DNA from: Tetrahymena thermophila SB210
Lineage: Eukaryota > Ciliophora > Oligohymenophorea > Hymenostomatida > Tetrahymenidae
Direction of reading: 5' to 3'
Assembly: GCF_000189635.1 (NCBI RefSeq)
Contig: NW_002476426.1
Span: 1-64,000, forward strand
Length of the DNA: 64,000 nucleotides
Below, piece by piece: positions 37,321 to 52,428 of this stretch. The position numbers and the translations under genes are program-made. A model generated the notes under the pieces. It was given only the letters and a program-made list of their open reading frames with translations. It ran no database searches and was not told the origin of the DNA. Every line of letters starts with the position of its first letter. Positions within the stretch are counted from its first letter, which is position 1.

Positions 37321-40300
37321 ATGAAAAAAAAAATTATCACTCAGCTTGTGATCTGGCTTGCTTATTTAATTTTTGAAATCAAAGCAGGTATTTTTAAATA
37401 TAATTATTTTTGATATAAATATCTTATCTAATCTTAAAGATCAAGATGAATTAGATTACTATCAAGAAGCTTTATATTAGAATTCATATAGCGTTAATGA
37501 TTTGATTAATGAGGGTTGGTCTGTAGTAGACTCTGGCAATAATCCTCTAAATCCTAAGCTATATTTATGTACAGATTATTATTTAAGCTCCTTTAATGGC
37601 AAATATTTTACAGGACCTTATACAAGTGATTAAACTCCTTAAATAACCTTCTCTAATCTACCTCCACACTACGAATATTCTGTTTATCTTGATTTTATAT
37701 TTTTAGATAATATGGGTGGAGGAATGATGGTTGTTTAAGATGATAGCCCAAGTTCAAATAAAATAGTAAGCTCAGTTTTTCCAGATGCTAATGATGTCGC
37801 TGGAACGAATAATAGAAATTATTGCAATACGGGAGGTGCTTCTTTTTATCAGTGTAATAACAATTTGGTTCTACATATATTTATATAAATATAAATTCTT
37901 ATCATTATAATTAAAATGAATAAGTATGATTAAAACTTTAATAATATTATTTTTTTTGTTTTATTAATTATTTAATTATTTATTTATTGTTTCTTTTAAA
38001 ACATAGTTTTTTAAAAATACAAACACTCAGAGGACTCTGTTTCATTTTAATTTCTTAACTAATAACCTGGAAAAAGATATATCATAGGTTATATGTAGCT
38101 TTCTTTAGCAACTTGCCACTTTAGCTGCCTTTCTTGTTCAGGTCCTTTCTCTACTGATTGCACAAGTTGCCCATAAGGTTAAGTATAAGGTGGCGTTTGT
38201 AGCTGTGGTGATCAAGGTTATGCTTATTAAAATTCATGTGTTACAAAATGTCCTGATAATTTATTTCCTAATCCTACAACAAAACAGTGTGAATCAAAAC
38301 CTTGTGGTCCTGCATGTTAAAAATGCGATACAGATGTTACAAATCTTTGCCTATCATGTACAGGAGGTTTTTATTTAAGTGAAGGTTATTGTGTAGCCAC
38401 ATGTCCAACATATGCCACTCTTCAAGGAAGCAAATGTGTTGGACCGATAGACAACCCAGGAGGTGATTATATTTTTAATTGATTAAATTATGTAGTCATA
38501 TTTAATTAATTTAATCATATTTTTCTTTAATTTATTTAATTAGTTGTATCAGGAAAATACATCTCAAAAGGGTTGTTTGCACCTAGATTTTCGAATTATG
38601 AGATAACTAGAATGCAATTTACCACTACAGGCTTCACTCTTAGTAATCCATTTACAACATGTGGAGGTAATAGAGTATTTGGTGGTTGGGTTACTTTTGC
38701 ATAAAGTTCAATAATTCTTTAAATCTAAAATATTCCACCTCATTTTTCAATACATATTGAATTTAAGTATCTAATTGTTGATAGAACTTATAACTTTTAG
38801 TACTACTTTTAATTGAAGGATTCAACAAAAGAGACTTTTTAAAATGATTCATCTGGTAGCGATATGTGTGGTTTTAGCTCAGATCCTGAATTATTTAAAT
38901 CTTTTAAGAAAGTATATACGCATACTACTTCAGATGCATAATTGACATTTTCAACAAATCAGAGTGTTAAATTCTTCTAATCTTTTGGAATAAGAGAGTT
39001 TATTGTTTATGTAGAACAAGTAAAAAAAATTATTTCTTATTTTCATTAGCTTTTAGAATTAATTGATAAAATATTTTAAATTTATTTATTTTATTTACCA
39101 TTTTTACTAATAAATAAAAAAAGTGCTCATCAAATTGCATATCCTGTAACTCAACCAAATGCCTTTTATGTGCTAGTGGATTTTATCTATATAATTCTGT
39201 TTGTGTTCAGACATGTCCTTCCAAATATTTTCCTTCAGATGCATCTCCTGCCAGCTGTCTAAATTGTGATGCTACTTGCTTAGAATGCTTTGGAGATTAG
39301 AAAGATAATTGTACTAAATGCAATGGTTTAGATTTTTTGTAGGAAAAAAAATGTGTTAGCAAGTGCAGTGATTCCTACTACCCTGTTTACACTCCTTAAT
39401 ATGTTTGTTTAAAATGTGATCCTACTTGCTTTTAATGTACAGGTCCTAGTAAAAGCGAATGTACTCAATGTGCAAATCCTTATTATTTAACTTCAACTAA
39501 GTGTGTGTTTGGTTCAAAATGCCCAATAGGAACTTATCCAGAATCTGCAGAATGGAAATGCAAGGATTGCGATCCTTCTTGCATCACATGCACAGGTCCT
39601 CTTGACAATCAATGTTCATCTTGTAATGCCTATATACTAAATGGCAAGTGCTTCTCTGTCTGTTAAGTAAAAAATTCAAATTTTGTCAAATGTTTACATT
39701 TATAATTTTATATATTTTTAATTCATTCAGTCTGGCTATTTTGGAAATTAAGACCTTAAAATGTGTGAAAAATGTAATCAATAGTGTCAAGAGTGCGCTT
39801 CAACGAGTACAAATTGTACAAAATGTGGTGATCCTCTTTACTTAACAGGAACAACATGTGATCCTAATTGTCCTGTAGGATATTACCCAAATGCATCTAA
39901 ATCTGGAAATGTTTGCTTATAGTGTGATCCCAAATGTGCAAGTTGCAGTGGACCAGGCCCGTCTTCATGTAAATCCTGTAATCCAGGAGAGTATCTAACA
40001 ACTAAGTCAACATGCGAGAAGCAATGTCTTTCAAATGAGTATTAAGATGAATAAAGAAGAGTTTGTAAACCTTGCGATAAAACATGTGCTACTTGTAATG
40101 GACCTTATTATAGCAATTGCTTAACATGCACAAATCCTTTTTTCAGAACACCTGGATACACTTGTGAAAAAACATGTCCAACTTAGTAAAAATAAATTTT
40201 AATTTAAACAAACAAATCAATTAATCTAAATATTTAAAACTAATTAATAAAATAAGTTATTATCCTGATAGTTTTTCATAATTTTGCAAGAGCTGCCATC

Positions 40301-43292
40301 CAACTTGCTTAACCTGCACTGGGCAAGATGAGAACTTATGTCTTAAATGCGACTTAGGTCGTTATTTATATAATGGATATTGTAAATTAGCTTGCCCAGA
40401 ATAATATTTTGAAAATCCTAATACTTAAACATGTGATCCATGCTATTCTAATTGTAAAACATGCACTGGTCCGAATGATAACTAATGTGTGGGTTGCAAA
40501 CCTGGTAATAATTATAATTATTTTTGTTTGTTTTTAATTTAATTTTATTTAAACTAGGTTTATATTTTTATAAAAACTAATGCTTACCTAATTGCCCTGA
40601 TGGAACTTGGGCAAATAAATAATCCATGAGATGTTCACCTTGTGATTAAACATGTAAAACATGCTCTGGTGGATCTGTTAACTAATGTATTACTTGCAAT
40701 GTTACACGTTTTTTAATGAACGGATAATGTATATCTAGCTGCCCTGATGGATTATTCAATGATATTGCTACAAACACTTGTGTTAATTGCCATCCTAATT
40801 GTAAGACTTGTTTTGAGAGAAATGAAAATTAATGCGAAACATGCTTTCCAGATAAATTTTTGAATATTGAAACTCATATTTGTGTAGCAAAATGCCCAAG
40901 TGGTTAGTTTGGAGATTAGAAAATTTCATCTCTATGCTAAACTTGCCATCCTAGTTGTCAAGAATGCTTTGCTGCAGGAGATAAAGGATGCTCTGCTTGT
41001 CCTAACAATAGATTTTTTGTAGAAAATAGTTGCCTGACAGATTGTACTGCTGGATACTTTAAAGTTAGTGGAAATAATGTTTGCCAGGCATGCTTTTCAA
41101 CATGCGCCCACTGTTTGAGCCCTTCTAAAAGTGCTTGCATAAATTGTTAGCCAGGCAATTACTTCTTTAACAACCAATGCTCTCCATAGTGTCCTGATGG
41201 ATTATATGGAAATGATATTAATTTAAATTGTGAGCCATGTAATTCTTCATGCAAAACTTGTACTAATAAATACACAAATAGTTGTACTTCTTGCTACACC
41301 GATTCATACTTACTCAAAGGAATATGTGTCCCTAAGTGTCCCTCAAGATATGCATAAATAGGTAATGGAGTAAATAAATGTATCGAATGTGATCCATCTT
41401 GTTTGACATGTTCAATTTCTGACCCAACTGTATGTCTCACATGTGCCTAAGGATGGTATTTCCTTAAAAATAAATGCCTTTAAAAGTAATCATTTTATTT
41501 AACATTGTATGTAGTTTTTACATAATATTTTTTAAAAAATCTAGGTGTCCAACTTATTATTACACAAATTCTATAGATAATACATGTGTTCCTTGTCCTG
41601 AATCTTGTGAAATTTGCTCAAATCCTAATGGCCTTGAATAGAGTTGCATAAAATGGGAAAGAAATCTTTAATATACAGATTTTATCATGTTTTGGATTGT
41701 TTTAGGAATTACGATATTCAGCATAGTCTCTATGTTAATAGGATTTTATCTTGACAATATTATCCCAGACAGATAAAAAATTAAAATTTTTAGGGGTAAA
41801 AAATACAGACTTAACTAAGTAGCTCCTTAACCTGTTTCTAGCGATCCAGAATTACCTAATGCAAAAGATCCTAAATAAAAACAGGACGACATATCAGAAT
41901 TTGAAGAACCCTAAAAAAGAAAAGGAAGCAAATAATTAAACAGAATCGACGAAATAGATTCTTTTGAATCAGATCCCAAGAAAAATAAAAAAATAGTTTT
42001 TTCCAACGAAGAACCATAAGATAACAAAATTAAGAATTCTCAAGATCCTAACCCTGAAGCTCCATTCAGAAAATCAAAAGTTACTAAGACAGGATTAATG
42101 TCAAAATTTGAAGGTGATATCAGACAAAAGTCAGATGCAGAAGTTCTAGATATAATCATTCCTAAAAGTAGGGTCCTCAATATAAACAGGCTTTTAGGAT
42201 AACAAAGTATGCAAGATGGTCCTGCAGGACCACTCTCTTTGGCATACATTATTGATGATGATGAAAATAAAAAGAAGAGATAAAGATAAAATGAGGATGA
42301 TGATAGCCAAAGCTCTTAATCAAGATCAAGACACAAAAGAGAGAATGGGTCTGTCACTTATTCATCAGCAATGCTACAAAATAAAAAAATATAAAATAAT
42401 ACAACTGTTGCTTCTGGTTGGTAGGAAAGTACACTAAAAGGAACCAAGGAAAAAGGAAGGGGTTTCCTAAGAACCTTTGTTGTAATATTTTTTATTATTT
42501 TTTAGCAAAAATATATGTAAATTTTAAATAATTTAGGAATTCTTTGAGGTGACATCTATTTTAGTAAGATACAACGAAGAACTTAGTCGTCCTATTAGAG
42601 TCCTACTAGTTTTTTCTAAATTTTTATTTTTGATATGGATTTCTTCGCCTCAGTTAAATGTATATTTTTTGAATATTATTCATAAATAATTAATGTATCG
42701 TTTTTTAATTAAGTTAATGGCTATTTACATTTTCCTGTCTTTAGTGGCTATGAAAATGGTAATGAATGGAATAAGATTTGCTCTTATTAAAATATCTTAT
42801 TTGTATTACAAATTGAGTTATATTTGTTTTGCAATTTTAGTCATGTACGTAGTTTGCAACAATGTGTACCAATTCTACCCGTAGCTTGATTGGATTTCTT
42901 TAAATTAAGATCACAATTGGACTTTTATATTTGTCCTTGTTACGATTACTGATTTTGTTGTTATATAAGGACTTTTCATAGCAATTTAATATATTATTAC
43001 TAGATATAATACATTTAGTCTCTAATAGACATGTCCTCAAAGATTTTTAAGCATTTTCTGCTTTGACAAACAAATGTCTGAGTTTATAGTGTAATTTTTT
43101 TTATTTTTTTATTTTAAAATTTAATAATTATTAAAAAAATTTTTTAAATTAAAATAGAACGAAGTGAATTAAAATAAATAATACAGTAAAAATAATTAAA
43201 TAAAATAAACAAACAAATTAAATATATTTATATTTAAAAATTATAACAGTAAAATCTTTTATAGAAATTTATATTATAAATTTAAGCTTTGA
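37321..43292 (+). CDS. Giant Cys-rich (furin-like/growth-factor-receptor repeat) multi-pass surface protein
   Basis: A signal peptide (MKKKIITQLVIWLAYLIFEI) opens a multi-exon gene. Introns I place at 37388-37439, about 37835-38005 (donor unsure), 38463-38543, 39020-39123, 39667-39730, 40186-40256, 40505-40557, 41486-41544 and 42482-42536. Two beta-rich lectin-like blocks each precede a Cys-rich stretch. About 20 furin-like repeats of the form C-x2-C-x3-C-x2-C-x-GP follow (CDPTCFQCTGP, CDPSCITCTGP and so on). The C-terminus has about five membrane helices (FWIVLGITIFSIVSMLIGFY; FIFVLVTITDFVVIQGLFIA) with a long Lys/Asp/Ser-rich segment after the first. This is a large ciliate-expanded cell-surface family of unknown function. 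The C-terminal end is uncertain: the frame stays open into a repeat before TGA at 43290. Confidence 0.8.
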
Positions 43293-43668
43293 TACTTTCA
43301 ATATAAAAATAGATTTTATTTTTTTTAAATTAAAAAGGTTTTAACATTTTATGAGTTATTAATTTACTATAAAAGTAATCATTTACTAAAATATTTCATT
43401 TAGCTTTAAATAACTCTTTCTAATTTAAAACTAAGTGAATTAAAATAAAAAATACAGTAAAAAATAATTAAATATAATTAAAATCAGTAAAATCTTTCTA
43501 AGAAATTTATATTATTAATTTAAGCTTTCATATTTTTAATATAAAAATGGATAATATTTTTAAAAAATTAAAATAATTTTAACATTTTATGAGTTAATAA
43601 TCTACTATCATAATAATCATTTACTAAAATAGTTTATTTAGCTTACAAATAGTTTTATCTAGTTTAAA
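43160..43668. repeat. Tandem duplication, unit about 270 bp
   Basis: Copy 1 (about 43160-43430) and copy 2 (about 43431-43668) align along their length at an offset of about 271. Shared anchors include aagtgaattaaaata, atacagtaaaaa, cagtaaaatctt, aaatttatatta, ttaagctt, taacattttatgagtta and aatcatttactaaaata. Copy 2 lacks a short AT-rich stretch found near 43200-43240 in copy 1. The last frame of the Cys-rich gene runs into copy 1 and ends there; copy 2 has a different base at that stop. No protein or mobile-element signal is seen inside. Confidence 0.8.
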
Positions 43669-44867
43669 TTATGATATAGAAGATGTGGTATAAACTAATA
43701 TTAATTAAATGAATAAATTAAAAACTTAATTGTAAACACTCAAAATAAAGGTATATAAATTACACTTCCACATAAGGAGAGTTATTCATATCAAAAAATG
43801 AACTTATAAATATAAATCTTAAAATCTAATTGTTCTAATTATTAAAGAAATTCATTAGTAAAAGTTATTTCTTTTATTGTCTTTGTAAATCAATCATTTA
43901 TGGGATTAGAATAAAGTATTTTTATAAACTAAAGAGTTTAATAATAATAATATAATTATTTTTACATATTATTTTATTAATAAAGAATTTAGTATAGAAT
44001 TTATTTGGAGTTCCTTAATATTTTAATATAAACTAGAATAATTAAATTCATGATTAGAGAAAATTTTTTAGAAAATTTTGAAGATTTTGACATTATTTTC
44101 TTATTCTTGGTAAATTGTAAGTGATTTATTCTATGAGAAGTCTAATTTCTTAATTTAGAAATTGTATGAATTGTAAATCAGTAATAGTAGAAACATTTTT
44201 AGGTAGATGATATAAATTATTAAATTAATTAAAATTAGCTATCATAATCAAATAAAATTCTGATAAAATACTTGCTTTTAATTTTATCTATTATCTGCTT
44301 GTAGCATAATCTGTTAAAAAAGATGAACAAAAATTCCCTATTCTCATTTATTAAATTAAAAAACCTGATGTGATATAATAGAAAGCTCTTATTTACTGAT
44401 AAGCAATTAAATTATGGATTAAGGACTTATTCTAACATAACAAAAATTTAATAATGCCCAGAGATACCGATCAGCACCTAAGATTTAATCTAAATTATTA
44501 TTTTAAAAAGTTATTTATGTTTTACATAAAATATTAAATTAAAATTGTAAAAATTTAAATTATATCATATTTGAAAAGTTCAACTGTAATAGTTTGGTAA
44601 TTTTTTAAAATTTAAGAGAAAAAAATAATCTATTTTATCAAATACTTCTTATTTAACCAACACAGAGAGACGAATCGAGAATCAAGTAAAGAGAATTTCC
44701 AGACCTACAATTTTTAGTTAGCAAAAGTAAATTTAATAAAAACAAAGTGTTTGTTTTGTAAAAAATAAAAAGCTGTATTTTATTACAAAAAAATTACTTT
44801 AAAAATTTATTAGAAGATATATTTTTCATTTTAGCTAAATTAAATAAATAAATAAATAGATAAATAG
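43669..44867. other. Intergenic spacer
   Basis: About 1.2 kb of AT-rich sequence between two plus-strand genes. A slightly less AT-rich patch lies at about 44290-44500 but gives no convincing coding frame. An AAAT tract with GATA-like units sits just before the importin start. Confidence 0.5.
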
Positions 44868-47800
44868 ATGTAGTCTTAACAAAAATTAGCAGATTTAGTA
44901 CAAAAAATCATTTCATGCTAATCAAATGATGAAATCAAGTAATTAGAAGAGAAGTTTATTAGCATTAAGAAAAAGGATAATGATTAGTTTATATTAGATA
45001 TGCTGAGCGTTATTACAGATGGTATTTTTTTATTTTTTTTCAAATTACTTTGTTACATTCACTAAATCAACGAATTATATTTTGGTGAAAAAATCATTTT
45101 ATCCTAAATTTAAAAAAAGCATTGCAAATTCATCTAAAAAAAATAACTCATAAATTTACAAATTTTATAAATAAATAGAAAATTAGAATAAAGACTTAAA
45201 AGTATTCGCAATAAATGAAATTAGAACATCTCTTTCAGATTATTCAAAATCAACAAATCCTATAATTCTAAAAAACATCAATTAAGATACAGTGATTATG
45301 TTGTAGAGCATTTTAATTAATTAGCTTACATATGAATAGAATTAATCTCTAAGGAAGCAGATAAGTGAAGCAGTAGGAGAAGTAGGTGCTTCTTTGATTA
45401 ATAGAAATATGTGGGATGGATTAATCCACTTACTTTGGGAATTATTTGATTAGTAGAAATTGGAAATTTAACAATCTGCATTTATCATACTAAGGGTATT
45501 AATTTAATACAGCCACTCAGCTTTTTAAAATAATCTTAAAGAGCTCAACATACTTCTTAATAATGGTTTATTACATTAAGATTATACAATCAAGGTAAAT
45601 TGTAAATATTCATTTGTAAAACTGGTGTAATTAATAATAGTAACAGATTAGATATAATATTAAGAGTTAAGTTTTTAAAGTCCGCGGATTATTTCACTTC
45701 TTAATTAATTTTAAAACATCAATCTGATATATTATGTAACACATGCTGTCAAAAATATAGATAAATAGATATTCATACACATATTTTCCTTTTTATTTAG
45801 AAATCTATTTTCCTTTTAACAACCAAAGCCAAAGCTTGAATAAAATAAATTTTTAATTAATCAAGCTTAATTCTTTGTATTTGCCTAAATAATTAGGTCG
45901 AAGCAATAAAGACTTTAGGCGTTTTAATGCAGTAGTTAGAGAGAAAGCTTTGCAAAAATTTTAACAATTTATCAATTCCATTCTTAGAATCTGTGTATAA
46001 CATTTTATAACAAGATAAAGTTTAAAATTAAAATAATGATGATGCTGAGGAGAATGAAAATGTCCTCAGTGCTGTTAACGTGATCTTTGATATCTCAGAT
46101 TAGGAACCTTCTTTCTTTAAGAATAATTTTAATGAATTTTATATAGGATTGACAAAAATGATTTAAGAATACCCTAAACCTACTATTTAAAGATTACTAA
46201 TAGAATCCCTTGTCAACTTCATTCAGCATTTCCCTGAGTTTATTGAGAATTAAAACGATAAAATTGAAAACATTCTTCATTTAATCTTTTTGCAAATGGT
46301 TTAAGTAAATAAAATTATCAATAATTAATATTCCAATCTAATATAACTTTATAAATGGTTTATTTTGTTAATTTGCTAAATTTATTAAAACAGATTGATA
46401 CAGAAATAACATAGGAGTGGATGAATCCTTAAAGTGGATATAATGATGATTTAGAAAATGATGAAAGAAGCGAAACAATAAGATTTGGATAAAGTTTAAT
46501 AAATTAATACATTCCATGCTTTGAAGATATCAGCATAGTGCTAGATTTGGTTATCTTAAATATCAAAAAGCTTTTCGAAGAGGGAAATATAAAGTAAGAC
46601 TGGCGTTATCCTCATGCAGCAATGATGGCTCTTTCTTAAATTGGGGAATTTATAGAAGAGGTAGGAACTCTAGAACCATTACTAAAAATAGCTTATGAAT
46701 ACTCATTTAATCACTAAAATCCTTTGATAAGATATGCATTTTGTTAAGTTATAGGTTAAATATCAGATGACATGGCTCCTTTGTTTTAAGAAACATATGC
46801 CAATGATTTATTACCAAAATTGATATAATTACTTTAAGATAATACCCCACGTGTGAGAGCTCATTCTGCTGCTGCAATAGTCAATTTTGCTGAATCGATG
46901 CATGAAGATGCGATAAAACCTTTTCTTGAAAATCTACTCATAGGTTTATTTAAATTAATTGACGATGGAAGTATAGTAGAGAAGGAAGCTGCAGTCGTAG
47001 CCTTATCAAGTATTGTTGAATCTTCAAAGGGATATTTCGAATAACATCTTGCAAGTGTATTGAATAGACTTTTTTAACATGTAAAATAATCTTGCAAAAC
47101 AAGCTAGCTTTTGCAGTTTTGCGGAAACATTCTCGAGTGCATCTCTATAACTTCTCATTTAATGAGAAAAGCTGCGTTCATTCCATATTTAGAACCATTT
47201 GTTGAGATTTTAAACACCTACACAGAGTCATTAAAAAATTAACCTGTATAGCACTATAAAAATTTATTTGATGCTTGGAATAGATTGGCACATAAATATA
47301 TCGAAGAACTTTCCCCACTTGTAAACAAATTAATGCCTTAACTGCTCATATTAATCGGTACTATATTGATTGATGACAATCACAAAGAGTCATTAGATAC
47401 AGAAAACATCTAATCTGCCATAAAACTCATATCAACTTTTGCTGATAAATTTTCAAACTACATGTCTGCATTCATTGATTAAATTTATGATGTAAATATT
47501 TTATACTAAATTATTATTTAAAAATATTAAAATACTTTTATAAATTAATGTCTAAATCCAGCTTATACAAATTCAAACTTCCTCTAAAAACGAATCAATT
47601 AGAGAAACAGCTTGCAAGTGTTTACCCTAACTCCTTAGATGTGTTAAAACTGACTAAGAAAAGCAAAAAAATTTGCTTAAAGAAATTATAAAGAATCTTC
47701 GTGACTGCATAGACTCTGAATATGAAGCCTAGCTCATTATAGTGTAGTTACAAAGCATGAGATTATGTATTCAGGAAGGAAGCGAGTTTATGAGTGAAAT

Positions 47801-48857
47801 GGAATTCGAATTTTTAAGTAACTAACTTATGCAAGTTTTGCAAGAGTCAGATAGAAGAAAACAAAAATTTTAAGAATAAATCAAAGATAACGATATTGAT
47901 TAAATATAAAAATATATCATACCTAAGGAGTATAAAACAGAAGAGTAGCTCCATATAGAAATAGCTCATGTACTAGGTAGTCTTTACAAAAGTCACTAAG
48001 AGCAAGCATTAAATTTCTCTGCTTCAATTTATACTAATATAATTCCAAAGACTTTTATTGATCCCTCCTAGGTATTACTCTAGTAATTTGGTATGATTCT
48101 CTTATAAGACATAGTAAAGCATATAGGATTTGTCCGCTTTTACTAAAAATGGGAAGAAATCATAAACGTCTTTTTGAGCTAGCTTAATCATGAATCTTTA
48201 ATCATTAAAAAAGAGTCACTATATGGTTTATCTTGCTTAGTGATTTCAACTCCTTCTTAAATACTACAACCTTATTTACTTTAAATTTAAGAGATTGCAC
48301 TTTCTCTAATCAAAGAAAGTGGAATATATATTGATGCTTAAACAAACTCAGTAGTTAACAATAATTAGTTGCATGTGTTTAAATAAAATCGCAAAATAAA
48401 TATCTTAAAAGAATATGCTGTAGACATACTTGGAAAACTCATGAAACTTCATGGTTCCCTTTTACCGAACGATGTCCTACTTACTTAACTGTGGATTGCT
48501 TGCCTGCCAATTTAAATAGAAAAAAAAATTGCTGATGACCAGCACCAAATTTACTTATAATATTTGATAATTAGATAATCATATATTTAAAACGAATCTA
48601 AAGAAAACATATTAAAAATTTTTTAACTGTTAGCTGAATTTTACGATCCTAAGATATGCACTTCTTTTATGAAGCCAATACTTGATTAATTTTTGTTAGA
48701 ATTTCTTGAAAACACCGCAATCGCTGAACAATATAACGAAATATTTAATAGCTTATCAAAAACATATTAAAAAAGATTAAAAAATGTAATCCATTCTAAA
48801 AATCAATAAGATTCTTAATAAAATTAACACAATATTCCTATTCATGTCTTAAGTTGA
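44868..48857 (+). CDS. Importin-5 / karyopherin beta-3-like nuclear transport receptor
   Basis: Five exons (introns 45022-45178, 45595-45896, 46305-46393, 47492-47561) give 1,123 residues, the usual size of importin-5 (about 1,100). The protein is a string of HEAT repeats. The N-terminus QKLADLVQKIISCQSNDEIK leads to repeats such as EAVGEVGASLINRNMWDGL. A central acidic segment (NNDDAEENENVLSAV) and the block DWRYPHAAMMALSQIGEF fit importin-4/5, which have RYPHAAL or similar here. Repeats such as NTPRVRAHSAAAIVNF and EKEAAVVALSSIVES follow. It carries ribosomal proteins, histones and other cargoes into the nucleus under Ran-GTP control. The start ATG is directly followed by a TAG-encoded Gln. 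Confidence 0.87.
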
Positions 48858-50046
48858 AATATAATTCAATAAATCTATCTATTCTTTATCTCTAAATTTA
48901 TCATTTATAATTATTCTAAATTAAATTTAACATTAATTTTATCAATTTATTTTTCTTAAATAAATTATATATCTGTTTTGATTTCAATTTTTTATTTTAA
49001 ATATTTAATACTGTTTATAATATTTATTATTATACTGCCTTTCAATTCATTGATTTAAATCATTTCAATTTTTTTTAGAATTTTAAAAATTATCTCAAAT
49101 TTTACTTATTTATTCAAAATAAAATTGAATGAGGCATTTTAACGTAGATTTATTTTATAAGAAAAAAAAAATTTCTTCTAATTTTAATTTATAAAAAAAA
49201 ATGAATGAATCACTAGTTAAATTTATTAATGCATAATTATAATTAAATTTAAATAAAGAAATTGTGTCACTAAAAACAATTAGGTAAATAATTAAATATA
49301 GAAATGAATTAATACCTAAGATATTGTAAGAAAAATAAGTATCTAATCTCAGTTAATAAAATAAAAAAATGTTTAATTTCTTTATTTTTTATAGTATCGA
49401 TTTCTCTGGTGTTAAGAGTAAGATCATAAAATAAATAAATTAATTAGAATACTAATCTAGTATATACTATGTGATAACGTAGGATTAATAAACTTGTCTA
49501 TCCTAATTTTCGTTTTGGTATGATAGAATAATCTTTATTGGCTTTTATATCTTATTATTGTAAAAATTAAAGGTTATATCAGTAAGATTTTGATGAAATC
49601 TAAGTCAAATTAGTCTATTTTCAGTTTGTATAGAAGATAAAACTCAATAGCATAAAAATGAAAATAGAAAATATGATGCTACCATTGTAGGATGTCTCGA
49701 TTAACTACGAATTAGTTGCATGAAGATATTGGGTTAAAGAGCATTAATTACTTTTAAAATTGATTGCTTGAGTCAAAAACAAATCTCATATCTAATATTA
49801 AGCAGAATTATTAAGTTTTAGTTAGTCTTTGACGCTATTTAGTTACTTACCAAAGATTCTCCTTCTTCTAGATATTAAGAAAGAATATTTCGAGATGAAA
49901 CAATATAAATTGAGGGGAAAATTCTGAACAATTAATTAATTAGATGCAATATAAACAGAGTGATTCTATTCATTTAAATAATTGCAAAAAAATAAAATAA
50001 ATAATAAAATATTAGATAAACAGATATAAACACAAAAAACTTAAAA
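48858..50046. other. Intergenic spacer with an unexplained open stretch
   Basis: About 1.2 kb between two plus-strand genes. The left half is ordinary AT-rich spacer. From about 49595 to 50046 one plus frame stays open and runs in frame into the dihydrolipoamide dehydrogenase start. Its composition is less AT-rich (segments such as LVFDAIQLLTKDSPSSRYQE), with an internal ATG at 49719. It is not part of the conserved enzyme, whose targeting peptide starts at 50047, so it may be 5' UTR or a small unrecognised gene. Confidence 0.35.

Positions 50047-52428
<2,382 letters not shown>

Noticed and set aside
41040-41060. Reading the many TAA and TAG codons as stops, i.e. pseudogenes across the window
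   Set aside because: TAA and TAG fall at Gln positions in conserved families (DLD, GH27, proteasome alpha-5, DNA polymerase) and genes end in TGA, so this is the ciliate code, not gene decay.
43160-43668. Mobile element (MITE-like) in the tandem duplication
   Set aside because: No terminal inverted repeats, no target-site duplication and no coding content were found; a simple tandem duplication explains it.
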